Positions 42,010 to 55,213 of a stretch of DNA of 64,000 bases are shown piece by piece (within the stretch, counting starts at the first letter, position 1; every line of letters starts with the position of its first letter). The notes under the pieces were generated by a model. That model saw nothing but the letters and a program-made list of their open reading frames with translations, was not told where the DNA came from and did not search any database. The position numbers and the translations under genes were made by a program. The DNA is from Anadara kagoshimensis (Eukaryota > Mollusca > Bivalvia > Arcoida > Arcidae), in assembly GCA_021292105.1 (NCBI GenBank), contig CM037863.1, positions 4,034,056 to 4,098,055 of the forward strand. Reading direction: 5' to 3'.

Positions 42010-45000
42010 CCTACCGTTGACTTGTATTGTGCCGTGTTCTTGGTTACGTCATTGCCTTGTATTGTGTCGTGTTCATGAAAATGTGTTGGCTATTTTATTA
42101 TTAACTTGTATTGTGTCGTGTTTTTGGTTGTGTTGGATGTTCATCATTAACATGTATTGTGTCGTGTTCATGGTTGTGTTGGATGTTCATCATTAACATG
42201 TATTGTGTCGTGTTCATGGTTGTGTTGGATGTTCATCATTAACTTGTATTGTGTCGTGTTCATGGCTGTGTTAGATGTTCATCATTAACTTGTATTGTGT
42301 AGTGTTAATGGTTGTGTTGGATATTCATTATTAAATTGTATTGTGAAGTGTTCATGGTTGTGTTGGATATTCATTATTAACTTGTATTGTGTAGTGTTCA
42401 AGGTTGTGTTGGATGTTTATTATTAACTTGTATTGTGTCGTGTTCATGGCTGTGTTGGATGTTCATCATTAACTTGTATTGTGTAGTGTTCATGGTTGTG
42501 TTGGATGATTATCATTAACTTGTATTGTGTCGTGTTTTTGGTTGTGTTGGATGTTTATCATTAAATTGTATTGTGTAGTGTTCATGGTTGTGTTGGATGT
42601 TTATCATTAACTTGTATTGTGCCGTGTACATGGTTGTGTTGGATGTTCATCATTAACTTGTATTGTGTCGTGTTTTTGGTTGTGTTGGATGTTTATCATT
42701 AACTTGTATTGTGTAGTGTTCATGGTTGTGTTGGATGTTTATCATTAACTTGTATTGTGCCGTGTACATGGTTGTGTTGGATGTTCATCATTAACTTGTA
42801 TTGTGTAGTGTTCATGGTTGTGTTGGATGTTTATCATTAACTTGTATTGTGTCGTGTTTTTGGTTGTGTTGGATGTTTATCATTAATTGTATTGTGTAGT
42901 GTTCATGGTTGTGTTGGATGTTATCATTAACTTGTATTGTGCCGTGTACATGGTTGTGTTGGATTTCATCATTAACTTGTATTGTGTCGTGTTTTTGGTT
43001 GTGTTGGATGTTTATCATTAACTTGTATTGTGTAGTGTTCATGGTTGTGTTGGATGTTTATCATTAACTTGTATTGTGCCGTGTACATGGTTGTGTTGGA
43101 TGTTCATCATTAACTTGTATTGTGCCGTGTACATGGTTGTGTTGGATGTTCATCATTAACTTGTATTGTGTAGTGGTCATGGTTGTGTTGGATGTTTATC
43201 ATTAACTTGTATTGTGTCGTGTTTTTGGTTGTGTTGGATGTTTATCATTAAATTGTATTGTGTAGTGTTCATGGTTGTGTTGGATGTTTATCATTAACTT
43301 GTATTGTGTCGTGTTTTTGGTTGTGTTGGATGTTCATCATTAAATGTATTGTGTCGTGTTCATGGTTGTGTTAGATGTTCATCATTAACTTGTATTGTGT
43401 AGTGTTCATGGTTGTGTTGGATGTTTATCATTAACTTGTATTGTGTCGTGTTTTTGGTTGTGTTGGATGTTCATCATTAACTTGTATTGTGTAGTGTTCA
43501 TGGCTGTGTTGGATGTTCATCATTAACTTGTATTGTGTAGTGTTCATGGTTGTGTTGGATGTTCATCATTAACTTGTATTGTGTAGTGTTCATGGTTGTG
43601 TTGGATGTTTATCATTAACTTGTATTGTGCCGTGTACATGGTTGTGTTGGATGTTCATCATTAACTTGTATTGTGTAGTGTTCATGGTTGTGTTGGATGT
43701 TTATCATTAACTTGTATTGTGTCGTGTTTTTAGTTGTGTTGGATGTTTATCATTAAATTGTATTGTGTAGTGTTCATGGTTGTGTTGGATGTTTATCATT
43801 AAATTGTATTGTGTCGTGTTTTTGGTTGTGTTGGATGTTTATCATTAACTTGTATTGTGTCGTGTTTTTGGTTGTGTTGGATGTTTATCATTAAATTGTA
43901 TTGTGTCGTGTTTTTGGTTGTGTTGGATGTTCATCATTAACATGTATTGTGTCGTGTTCATGGTTGTGTTGGATGTTCATCATTAACTTGTATTGTGTAG
44001 TGTTCATGGCTGTGTTAGATGTTCATCATTAACTTGTATTGTGTAGTGTTCATGGTTGTGTTGGATATTCATTATTAAATTGTATTGTGTAGTGTTCATG
44101 GTTGTGTTGGATATTCATTATTAACTTGTATTGTGTAGTGTTCAAAGTTGTGTTAGATGTTCATCATTAACTTGTATTGTGTCGTGTTCATGGTTGTGTT
44201 GGGTGTTCATCATTAACTTGTATTGTGTCGTGTACATGGTTGTGTTGGATATTCATCATTAACTTGTATTGTGTAGTGTTCATGGTTGTGTTGGATGTTC
44301 AACATTAACTTGTATTGTGTCGTGTTCATGGTAGTGTTAGATGTTCATCATTAACTTTTATTGTGTCGTGTTCATGACTGTGTTGGATGTTCATCATTAA
44401 CTTGTATTGTGTCGTGTTTTTGGTTGTGTTGGATGTTCCTCATTAACTTGTATTGTGTCGTGTTCATGGTTGTGTTAGATGTTTATCATTAACTTGTATT
44501 GTGTCGTGTTCTTGGTTGTTTTGGATGTTCATCATTAACTTGTATTGTGTAGTGTTCATGGTTGTGTTAGATGTTCATCATTAACTTGTATTGTGTCGTG
44601 TTCATGACTGTGTTGGATGTTCATCATTAACTTGTATTGTGTCGTGTTTTTGGTTGTGTAGGATGTTCATCATTAACATGTATTGTGTCGTGTTCATGGT
44701 TGTGTTAGATGTTCATTATTAACTTGTATTTTGTCGTGTTCTTGGTTGTTTTGGATGTTCATCATTAACTTGTATTGTGTCGTGTTCATGGTTGTGTTGG
44801 ATGTTTATCATTAACTTGTATTGTGTCGTGTTCATGGTTGTGTTAGATGTTCATCATTAACTTGTATTTTGTCGTGTTCTTGGTTGTTTTGGATGTTCAT
44901 CATTAACTTGTATTGTGTCGTGTTCATGGTTGTCTTGGATGTTCATCATTAACTTGTATTGTGTCGTGTCATTACTTGTGTTGGATGTTCATCATTAACT

Positions 45001-48000
45001 TGTCTTGTGTCGTGTTCATGGTTGTGTTGGATGTTTATCATTAACTTGTATTGTGTCGTGTTCATGGTTGTGTTGGATGTTCATCATTAACTTGTATTGT
45101 GTCGTGTCATTACTTGTGTTGGATGTTCATCATTAACTTTTCTTGTGTAGTGTTCATGGTTGTGTTGGATGTTCATCATTAACTTGTATTGTGTAGTGTT
45201 CATGGTTGTGTTCGATGTTTATCATTAACTTGTATTGTGTCGTGTTTTTGGTTGTGTTGGATGTTTATCATTAACATGTATTGTGTCGTGTTCGTGGTTG
45301 TGTTGGATGTTCATCAATAACTTGTATTGTGTCGTGTTCATGGTTGTGTTGGATGTTTATCATTAACTTGTATTGTGTCGTGTTCATGGTTGTGTTGGAT
45401 GTTCATCATTAACTTGTATTGTGTCGTGTCATTACTTGTGTTGGATGTTCATCATTAACATGGCTTGTGTCGTGTTCTTGGTTGTTTTGGATGTTCATCA
45501 TTAACTTGTATTTTGTAGTGTTCATGGTTGTCTTGGATGTTCATCATTAATTTGTATTGTGTCGTGTCATTACTTGTGTTCGATGTTCATCATTAACTTG
45601 TCTTGTGTCGTGTTCATGGCTGTGTTAGATGTTCATTATTAACTTGTATTGTGTAGTGTTCATGGTTGTGTTGGATGTTCATCATTAACTTGTATTGTGT
45701 CGTGTTCATAGTTTTGTTGGATGTTCAATATTAAATTGTATTGTGTCGTGTTCATGGCTGTGTTGGATGTTCATCATTAACTTGTATTGTGTCGTGTTCA
45801 TGGTTGTGTTGGATGGTACATTATTAACTTGTATTGTGTAGTGTTCATGGTTGTGTTGGATGTTCATCATTAACTTTTATTGTGTCGTGTTCATAGTTTT
45901 GTTGGATGTTCAATATTAAATTGTATTGTGTCGTGTTCATGGCTGTGTTGGATGTTCATCATTAACTTGTATTGTGTAGTGTTCATGGCTGTGTTGGATG
46001 GTACATTATTAACTTGTATTGTGTCGTGTTCATTGTTGTGTTGGATGTTCATCATTAACTTGTATTGTGTCGTGTTCATAGTTTTGTTGGATGTTCAACA
46101 TTAAATTGTATTGTGTCGTGTTCATGGTTGTGTTAGATGTTCATCATTAACTTGTATTGTGTCGTGTTCATTGTTGTGTTGGATGTTTATCATTAACTTG
46201 TATTGTGTAGTGTTCATGGTTGTGTTGGATGGTACATTATTAACTTGTATTGTGTCGTGTTCATGGCTGTGTTGGGTGTTCATCATTATCTTGTATTGTG
46301 TAGTGTTCATGGTTGTGTTAGATGTTCATTATTAAATTGTCTTGTGTCGTGATCATGGTTGTGTTGGATGGTACATTATTAACTTGTATTGTGCCGTGTA
46401 CATGGTTGTGTTGGATGTTCATCATTAACTTGTATTGTGTCGTGTTCATTGTTGTGTTGGATGTTCATCATTAACTTGTATTGTGTCGTGTTCATTGTTG
46501 TGTTGGATGTTCCTCATTAACTTGTATTGTGTCGTGTTCATAGTTGTGTTGGATGTTCATCATTAACTTGTATTGTGTCGTGTTCATGGCTGTGTTAGAT
46601 GTTCATCATTAACTTGTATTGTGTCGTGTTCATGGTTGTGTTGGATATTCATCATTAACTTGTATTGTGTAGTGTTCATGGTTGTCTTGGATGTTCATCA
46701 TTAACTTGTATTGTGTAGTGTTCATGGTTGTGTTGGATATTCATCATTAACTTGTATTTGTGTAGTGTTCATGGTTGTGTTGGGTGTTCATCATTAACTT
46801 GTATTGTGTCGTGTTAATGGTTGTGTTGGATATTCATCATTAACTTGTATTGTGTAGTGTTCATGGTTGTGTTAGATGTTCATCATTAACTTGTATTGTG
46901 TCGTGTTCATGGTTGTGTTGGATATTCATTATTAAATTGTATTGTGTAGTGTTCATGGTTGTGTTGGATATTCATCATTAACTTGTATTGTGTAGTGTTC
47001 ATGGTTGTGTTGGGTGTTCATCATTAACTTGTATTGTGTCGTGTTCATGGTTGTGTTGGGTGTTCATCATTAACTTGTATTGTGTCGTGTTCATGTTTGT
47101 GTTGGGTGTTCATCATTAACTTGTATTGTGTAGTGTTCATGGTTGTGTTGGGTGTTCATCATTAACTTGTATTGTGTCGTGTTCATGGCTGTGTTGGGTG
47201 TTCATCATTAACTTGTATTGTGCCGTGTACATGGTTGTGTTGGATGTTCATCATTAACTTGTATTGTGTCGTGTTCATTGTTGTGTTGGATGTTCATCAT
47301 TAACTTGTATTGTGTCGTGTTCATTGTTGTGTTGGATGTTCCTCATTAACTTGTATTGTGTCGTGTTCATAGTTGTGTTGGATGTTCATCATTAACTTGT
47401 ATTGTGTCGTGTTCATGGCTGTGTTAGATGTTCATCATTAACTTGTATTGTGTCGTGTTCATGGTTGTGTTGGATATTCATCATTAACTTGTATTGTGTA
47501 GTGTTCATGGTTGTCTTGGATGTTCATCATTAACTTGTATTGTGTAGTGTTCATGGTTGTGTTGGATATTCATCATTAACTTGTATTGTGTAGTGTTCAT
47601 GGTTGTGTTGGGTGTTCATCATTAACTTGTATTGTGTCGTGTTAATGGTTGTGTTGGATATTCATCATTAACTTGTATTGTGTAGTGTTCATGGTTGTGT
47701 TAGATGTTCATCATTAACTTGTATTGTGTCGTGTTCATGGTTGTGTTGGATATTCATTATTAAATTGTATTGTGTAGTGTTCATGGTTGTGTTGGATATT
47801 CATCATTAACTTGTATTGTGTAGTGTTCATGGTTGTGTTGGGTGTTCATCATTAACTTGTATTGTGTCGTGTTCATGGTTGTGTTGGGTGTTCATCATTA
47901 ACTTGTATTGTGTCGTGTTCATGGTTGTGTTGGGTGTTCATCATTAACTTGTATTGTGTAGTGTTCATGGTTGTGTTGGGTGTTCATCATTAACTTGTAT

Positions 48001-48160
48001 TGTGTCGTGTTCATGGCTGTGTTGGGTGTTCATCATTAACTTGTATTGTGTCGTGTTCATGGCTGTGTTAGATGTTCATCATTAAGTTGTATTGTGTCGT
48101 GTTTATGGCTGTGTTAGATGTTCATCATTAACTTGTATTGTGTCCTGTTCTTGGTTGTGT
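42010..48160. repeat. 46-bp minisatellite, about 130 units
   Basis: Unit contains CATTAACTTGTATTGTGTCG with TGTTCATGG, TTGTGTTGGATG. Variant sites: TCG/TAG, TTCATGG/TTTTTGG/TACATGG, GGATGTT/GGGTGTT. A block of 18 units is repeated: the run starting at 46392 recurs at 47221 (offset 829, with one extra T at about 46757). Short ORFs on both strands here are by-products. Fills the intron between CABIT exons 2 and 3. Confidence 0.95.
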
Positions 48161-48338
48161 TGACTTTTTTATCAACCCAATTGTTGCTAAGTTGTTTTGT
48201 TTTTATTATTATTATTATTATAATAATATTATTATTATTATTTCATTGTCCTGAACATAATAACTTCCAGTATTGACTAATCTTCAAAATGAATTATAAA
48301 TACCTTAAAAATTAACAAAATTATTACGGTATCAAATA

Positions 48339-48513
48339 CAGTCAAATCTGCCTTAAAGGACACCTCTATATAAGGACCACCTGCTTATAAAAGCCAGTAG
48401 AACTGTATCCCAATTGCTCTTTTTCATATTATTTGAACCAGTATATAGGCCACCAGCCCATAAAGGTAATTTTTACTGATTCCCTTGTGTGACCTTATAG
48501 ACAGGTTTGACTG
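48339..48513 (-). mobile_element. Pogo-like MITE, reversed
   Basis: TA-flanked; CAGTCAAATCTGCCTTAAAG on the left and GACAGGTTTGACTG on the right, interior complementary to the copy at 18175. Just before it (48210-48245) is an ATT/TAA microsatellite. Confidence 0.8.
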
Positions 48514-48592
48514 TATGCAGGATTTTATGTATGGAAAATCTGAGTCAAGAAAACTGGTCATTGTTTTGTCCAACTTGTATGCTAAACCTTAC

Positions 48593-48740
48593 CTTGTGTC
48601 CCGGTATCTGTAAGATGGAATTTTGTGTCTCCGTCTAGCGGTATACTTAGTAATGTTTTGTCCAGTGGTGTCCGGCCTACTTCATGATAAACGCTGGCCA
48701 TCACTCTTTTCTGTGTGTAATACGCAAAAATCCTTAGGGC
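48593..48740 (-). CDS. CABIT gene exon 2 (repeat 1, part 2)
   Basis: Phase-0 start after CACAG, donor AAG|GTAAGG leaving one base. Encodes RIFAYYTQKRVMASV and LLSIPLDGDTKFHL, homologous to exons 7 and 12. The next intron (41957-48592) carries the 46-bp minisatellite. Confidence 0.85.
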
Positions 48741-49346
48741 CTGTGTAAACATGAAACATGTTAGGTACTGTTGACTTAATATACCTCCGCTTTTAAATTT
48801 AACCATCTCGACCATTGAATTTGACCATACAGAGTCGGTAAACAGGAAGTAGATGCCTTGCAAATTTAAATCGGTACGTGTATGGGGCATGGGACCTCAT
48901 ACTGAACTCGCATACAAAGTTTCAAGTGGCTTTGTTAAGTAGTTGCCGAAAAAACTTTTTTTCGGACTGAAGATCGGAAGGACAGAGGTAAACTAGTATA
49001 ACCCCCCCTCCCCCATTATTCGAAGCGGGGGGCTATAATAAAACACAACTACACAACTACATTCAGACTCCGGGACTTTCTACCCGTGATTTGGGACAAA
49101 AAGTGTTACTTTTTAGAACACTCTTTAAAGTTACAATGGAGATGTATTTAGTGACATTAGAATTTGTTGCAGCATCTAATGACAGACATTTACAGTTGCC
49201 ATGGTTATCGCTTACAGTCATTGATACGAAGTATTGATCAATACTTCTCGTAAATAAAAACAAAATTTTACAAACAAATTTAAAATTATCTGATTTCAAT
49301 AAGAATAACCAATCCCAAACTGTCAGAATTATCACGTGACACATCA

Positions 49347-49615
49347 CTGCGATAGCCCACTGGGTGTGTTCCAAGACTTGAAAGTGGGTACTGACTGTTC
49401 TTTCGCCAAGCAATCGGCATTACGAATTGAAATCACGATTCTTAAAATAAACGAGGTTCCGTGTCACGATGGGCTCTGGCACGCTAAAGAACCCTGTTGT
49501 ATAATGTCATCAGCGCAACGCACAGGCAAAATTTCTGCACGTTCGCCTATAGATGGCGACGTCTCGATATAAGTGAATATTATTGATTATTGAAATATTA
49601 TTAAACATAATTACT
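49347..49615 (+). mobile_element. tRNA-derived SINE lacking most of its head
   Basis: TGCGATAGCCCACTGGGTG keeps part of the A box and joins straight to CAAGACTTGAAAGTGGGTAC. The body is complete to GGCGACGTCTCGATATAAGT. It ends about 50 bases before the donor of exon 1 and is antisense to the gene. Confidence 0.75.
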
Positions 49616-49667
49616 CAACTCAACTCTCAACTAAATCAAAGAAGAAGAATAATCAGTTAACACCTAC

Positions 49668-49823
49668 CTGTCCTCTTCCAAATGTTTCAATTCCTATTTC
49701 ACCATGGTAACCCTGTGTTACTACGGCTAACTGGGGAAACGAGTCGCGGTAATGTCGGTAAAACTCATGTACAGTGTATTCATGAGGGTTGGTATCAAAC
49801 TGAATTCCTATTGGAGTCTGCAT
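49668..49823 (-). CDS. CABIT gene exon 1 (repeat 1, part 1)
   Basis: 52 codons from an ATG at 49823 (context GAAATATGC) to donor CAG|GTAGGTG. Contains HEYTVHEFY, QLAVVTQGYHG and GIETFGRGQ, aligning with exons 6 and 11. I chose the ATG because it makes the whole frame divisible by three and nothing upstream looks coding. An AG just after the ATG (acceptor into ACT at 49817) would instead make this an internal exon, but it would start in phase 0 where its two homologues start after one base. Confidence 0.75.
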
Positions 49824-50023
49824 ATTTCAGCTAATTAATAATCAATGCAAACTGCTATAATATCTGGGTCACAATACCGCTGTGACTGTAAACAATAAAA
49901 GAAGATATACAGTATAAACAATCGTAAAATTAAAAAAATGAAATGTATAGACAGAAAGATAAACAGACAAGCATGCTTATGACAGAAAGACAGATAGATG
50001 GATGAATGGCTAAATATACACGT

Positions 50024-50235
<212 letters not shown>

Positions 50236-50389
50236 GTAATATTTGTTTATTATTAGGAAGCATTTGTGTTGTTAATTTCAATTTAACGAATTTGAAAAAT
50301 ACAGAAAAATTATTGGCGTAGGTTTTCCTTATTTTTGGGGTTTCCCCCAAATGTTTTTATCGGGTAATGTCACAATCAGGTGGAAGTGT

Positions 50390-53300
50390 CAAACGCATAA
50401 CCAGTGTCAGTACAAATTACAAGTGTCAGTGCCTATTACCCGTCATAGTGTCAGTTATCTTTGTAAGTACGCATTACCAGTGTATGTCCATGACCAGTGT
50501 CAGTACAAATTACCGGTGTCAGTGCCAATTACCCGTCTTAGTGCCAGTTATCTTTGTAAGTACGGATTACCAGTGTATGTCCATGACCAGTGTCAGTACA
50601 AATTACCGGTGTTAGTGCCTATTCCCCGTCTTAGTGTCAATTATCTTTGTCAGTACGTATTACCAGTCTATGTCCATTACCAGTGTCAGTACAAATTACA
50701 AGTGTCAGTGCCTATTACCCGTCTTAGTGTCAATTATCTTTGTCAGTACGCATTACCAGTGTATGTCCATGACCAGTGTCAGTACAAATTACCGGTGTTA
50801 GTGCCTATTACCCGTTTTAGTGTCAATTATCTTTGTCAGTACGTATTACCAGTCTATGTCCATGACCAGTGTCAGTACAAATTACCGGTGTCAGTGCCTA
50901 TTACCCGTCTTAGTGTCAATTATCTTTGTCAGTACGTATTACCAGTCTATGTCCATGACCAGTGTCAGTACAAATTACCGGTGTCAGTGCCTATTACCCG
51001 TTTTAGTGTCAATTATCTTTGTCATTACGTATTACCAGTCTATGTCCATGACCAGTGTCAGTACAAATTAACGGTGTTAGTGCCTATTCCCCGTCTTAGT
51101 GTCAATTATCTTTGTCAGTACGTATTACCAGTCTATGTCCATGACCAGTGTCAGTACAAATTACCGGTGTCAGTGCCTATTACCCGTCTTAGTGTCAATT
51201 ATCTTTGTCAGTACGTATTACCAGTCTATGTCCATGACCAGTGTCAGTACAAATTACCGGTGTCAGTGTGTATTACCCGTCTTAGTGTCAATTATCTTTG
51301 TCAGTACGTATTACCAGTGTATGTCCATGACCAGTGTCAGTACAAATTACCGGTGTCAGTGCCTATTACCCGTCTTAGTGTCAATTATCTTTCTCAGTAC
51401 GCATTACCAGTCTATGTCCATGACCAGTGTCATTACAAATTACCGGTGTCAGTGCCTATTACCCGTCTTAGTGTCAATTATCTTTGTCAGTACGCATTAC
51501 CAGTCTATGTCCATCACCAGTGTCAGAACAAATTACCGGTGTCAGTGCCTATTACCCGTCTTAGAGTCAATTATCTTTGTCAGTACGTATTACCAGTCTA
51601 TGTCCATGACCAGTGTCATTACAAATTACCGGTGTCAGTGCCTATTGCCCGTCTTAGTGTCAATTATCTTTGTCAGTACGCATTACCAGGCTGTGCCCAT
51701 GACCAGTGTCAGTACAAATTACCGGTGTCAGTGCCTATTACCCGTCTTAGTGTCAATTATCTTAGTCAGTACGCATTACCAGGCTATGCCCATGACCAGT
51801 GTCAGTACAAATTACCGGTGTCAGTGCCTATTACCCGTCTTAGTGTCAATTATCTTTGTCAGTACGTATTACCAGTCTATGTCCATGACCAGTGTCATTA
51901 CAAATTACAGGTGTCAGTGCCTATTACCCGTCTTAGTGTCAATTATCTTTGTCAGTACGTATTACCAGTCTATGTCCATGACCAGTGTCATTACAAATTA
52001 CCGGTGTCAGTGTGTATTACCCGTCTTAGTGTCAATTATCTTTGTCATTACGCATTACCAGTCTATGCCCATGACCAGTGTCAGTACAAATTACCGGTGT
52101 CAGTGCCTATTACCCGTCTTAGTGTCAATTATCTTTGTCAGTACGTATTACCAGTCTATGTCCATGACCAGTGTCATTACAAAATACCGGTGTCAGTGCC
52201 TATTACCCGTCTTAGTGTCAATTATCTTTGTCAGTACGCATTACCAGTCTATGTCCATCACCAGTGTCAGAACAAATTACCGGTGTCAGTGCCTATTACC
52301 CGTCTTAGAGTCAATTATCTTTGTCAGAACGCATTACCAGGCTATGTCCATGACCAGTGTCATTACAAATTACCGGTGTCAGTGCCTATTACCCGTCTTA
52401 GTGTCAATTATCTTTCTCAGTACGCATTACCAGTCTATGTCCATGACCAGTGTCATTACAAATTACCGGTGTCAGTGCCTATTACCCGTCTTAGTGTCAA
52501 TTATCTTTGTCAGTACGCATTACCAGTCTATGTCCATCACCAGTGTCAGAACAAATTACCGGTGTCAGTGCCTATTACCCGTCTTAGAGTCAATTATCTT
52601 TGTCAGTACGCATTAATTACCAGTCTATGTCCATGACCAGTGTCAGTACAAATTACCGGTGTCAGCGTCTATTACCCGTCTTAGAGTCAATTATCTTTGT
52701 CAGTACGCATTAATTACCAGTCTATGCCCATGACCAGTGTCATTACAAATTACCGGTGTCAGTGCCTATTGCCCGTCTTAGTGTCAATTATCTTTGTCAG
52801 TACGTATTACCAGTCTATGTCCATGACCAGTGTCATTACAAATTACCGGTGTCAGTGCCTATTACCCGTCTTAGAGTCAATTATCTTTGTCAGTACGCAT
52901 TAATTACCAGTCTATGTCCATGACCAGTGTCATTACAAAATACCGGTGTCAGTGCCTATTACCCGTCTTAGTGTCAATTATCTTTGTCAGTACGCATTAC
53001 CAGTCTATGTCCATGACCAGTGTCATTACAAATTACCGGTGTCAGTGCCTATTACCCGTCTTAGTGTCAATTATCTTTGTCAGTACGTATTACCAGTCTA
53101 TGTCCATGACCAGTGTCAGTACAAAATACCGGTGTCAGTGCCTATTACCCGTCTTAGTGTCAGTTATCTTTGTAAGTACGCATTACCAGTCTATGTCCAT
53201 CACCAGTGTCAGAACAAATTACCGGTGTCAGTGCCTATTACCCGTCTTAGTGTCAATTATCTTTGTAAGTACGCATTACCAGTCTATGTCCATCACCAGT

Positions 53301-53790
53301 GTCAGAACAAATTACCGGTGTCAGTGCCTATTACCCGTCTTAGTGTCAGTTATCTTTGTAAGTACGCATTACCAGTCTATGTCCATCACCAGTGTCAGAA
53401 CAAATTACCGGTGTCAGTGCCTATTACCCGTCTTAGTGTCAATTATATTTGTCAGTACGCATTACCAGTCTATGTCCATCACCAGTGTCAGAACAAATTA
53501 CCGGTGTCAGTGCCTATTACCCGTCTTAGTGTCAATTATCTTTGTCAGTACGCATTACCAGTCTATGTCCATGACCAGTGTCATTACAAATTACCGGTGT
53601 CAGTGCCAATTACCCGTCTTAGTGCCAGTTATCTTTGTTAGTACGCATTACCAGTGTATGTCCATGACCAGTGTCAGTACAAATTACCAGTGTCAGTGCC
53701 TATTACCCGTCTTAGTGTCAATTATATTTGTCAGTACGCATTACCAGTCTATGCCCATGACCAGTGTCGGTTCCAATTTCCAATCAAGTG
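50390..53790. repeat. 93-bp minisatellite, about 36 units
   Basis: Unit of 93 bases containing CCAGTGTCAGTACAAATTAC and ending CTATGTCCATGA. Each unit is five diverged sub-repeats of 17-20 bases (CCAGTGTCAGTACAAATTA, CCGGTGTCAGTGCCTATTA, and so on). Because 93 is 3 x 31, frames stay open: 761 codons at 50351-52636 and, in another frame, 505 codons at 51099-52616 and 308 codons at 52887-53813. Insertions of TAATTA near 52612, 52710 and 52905 shift the frame. Two long overlapping frames and no initiation context argue against coding. Confidence 0.92.
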
Positions 53791-54017
<227 letters not shown>

Positions 54018-54308
54018 CACAATTTACTTACCTCTGGAATATTACACACTACAGTTAAGCAATAGTCTGCACTAAGATCATTGATACATTTACTTTTACT
54101 TGGTCGCCAGTGTAATTAACTAACTATTTCTCCTTTCTGTGTATCATGATAATTTTAGTGTCCTTTTTACAGATTTTTTGTCACTAATCACCTCACTATT
54201 CCGGTTACAGAAAATATCTGTAAAATATTAAACCATCCCTGTCTGTTCAACCAAAAACGATATCTTATTACTCCGTCAGCAGAGAGATCCCTGGTATAAT
54301 ATCAAGTC

Positions 54309-54430
54309 TGTATCAACACATGAAATACCACGTAAACACAGAGATTTGTATCAACACATGAAACACCCCGTAAAAGGAGAGATCTGTATCAACACATGAA
54401 ACACCCCGTAAAAGGAGAGATCTGTATCAA
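54309..54430. repeat. Three-copy 38-bp tandem repeat
   Basis: GTATCAACACATGAAACACC followed by CCGTAAAAGGAGAGATCT, three times with the first copy diverged. Confidence 0.85.
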
Positions 54431-54810
54431 CTACACGTGTATATATATATCCCTGATTTTCTTCATCAACTCAACACTTCATTAAATAAATGTATATTCC
54501 TGGTTATAACTAAACAATCGCCTATCTATGTTTAAAATAAAACACCTCTTTATATATTCTGAACAAGGAAGAAATTTTAAAAATGTTGTTTACTTTTCAT
54601 ACGTATTTAAGTGAAGGCCAAATTGGAATTATTAGTGCGTTACAAGTGATAAGTTATTTATAAACATTTAAGTAATGACTTTGTTAAGAATACTTCAATA
54701 TACAATGCAGATAAAGTTACACTTCCCTATATAAGGCACATGTCAAGTAAAAGGTAATTATTTTACCATCATCAAACAATACACTAAACCATGGTTTTCC
54801 TGTGGCTCTG

Positions 54811-55102
54811 GTTTCACAATCATTTTTCCTTAACTTAGGAGAAATATATTTTGCAAGCCCAGGCCCCAGTTCCTTAACTACTGTTTTCCTTAACTGAAAT
54901 TTGACACTTTTTGACAATGTTTAAAGGCCGTACTTCAAATGAAAAAGTTCAACAAAATTTCAATAGATGTAAAAAGCTTAGAGTGATCTTTAAAATGACA
55001 TCATAAAATTAATAAAATCTTTAAAATTAACAAAATTATTCAGCTTTGAAATTTTCCTGAATTAAGTTAAAGAAAATCTTAGGTAAGAAATGATTGTGAA
55101 AC
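54811..55102. mobile_element. Inverted-repeat element, possibly a MITE
   Basis: Left end GTTTCACAATCATTTTTCCT with TTAACTTAGG; right end CTTAGGTAAGAAATGATTGT and GAAAC, the near complement. The 66-codon ORF at 54717-54917 (-) runs through the left end and is not convincing. Confidence 0.55.
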
Positions 55103-55103
55103 C

Positions 55104-55213
55104 GGGGCTTAAAAAGGCCCATACGAAAGTTTTACGGCCGTCATCACAGTATTGTTGATTAGTTTGATGTCTCTGTGTCCAGGATTGCCCTGGATATATT
55201 TGATATATATAAA
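55104..55213 (+). mobile_element. Penelope-like coding tail, left half of a split copy
   Basis: TTTTACGGCCGTCATCACAG, GTTGATTAGTTTGATGTCTC, CCAGGATTGCCCTGGATATA; stops where the element at 55214 begins. Confidence 0.7.

Larger units (their letters stand above)
17338..49823 (-). other. Gene span: protein with three tandem CABIT-like domains (15 exons)
   Basis: Joined exons (5'->3'): 49823-49668, 48740-48593, 41956-41756, 40808-40638, 37944-37557, 36008-35855, 34188-34038, 32966-32772, 31087-30917, 29856-29499, 26746-26593, 26111-25967, 25283-25095, 23874-23704, 17597-17338. Every intron begins GT and ends AG, phases match at all 14 junctions, and the total is 3012 nt (1003 aa plus stop). The product has three ~220-aa repeats at about residues 1-225, 356-578 and 699-917, separated by acidic linkers. 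Each repeat shows QGYHGE, a GIE-xFGRGQ turn, a QKRV strand, a SIPLDY-type strand, an LLGNP-x-DG turn and an EIPV strand, the order I recall for CABIT domains of THEMIS and GAREM adaptors in receptor-tyrosine-kinase and lymphocyte signalling. The CABIT name is inference; the exon triplication is directly visible. No transmembrane or signal segment seen. Splice junctions are predicted, not confirmed. Confidence 0.85.

Noticed and set aside
42812..46335. Short ORFs with repeated HDTIQVND or SCSWLCWMF peptides
   Set aside because: They are translations of the 46-bp satellite; the unit length shifts frame every repeat, and both strands are open.
49063..49413. 116-aa minus-strand ORF beside the first CABIT exon
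   Set aside because: It starts inside a SINE and has no similarity to the gene's repeated exons.
50351..52636. 761-aa ORF as a repeat-protein gene
   Set aside because: The frame is a direct result of a 93-bp unit free of stops; another register is equally open, and small insertions break the frame while the satellite continues.
54717..54917. 66-aa minus-strand ORF
   Set aside because: It covers one end of an inverted-repeat element; no motif and no splice context supports it.
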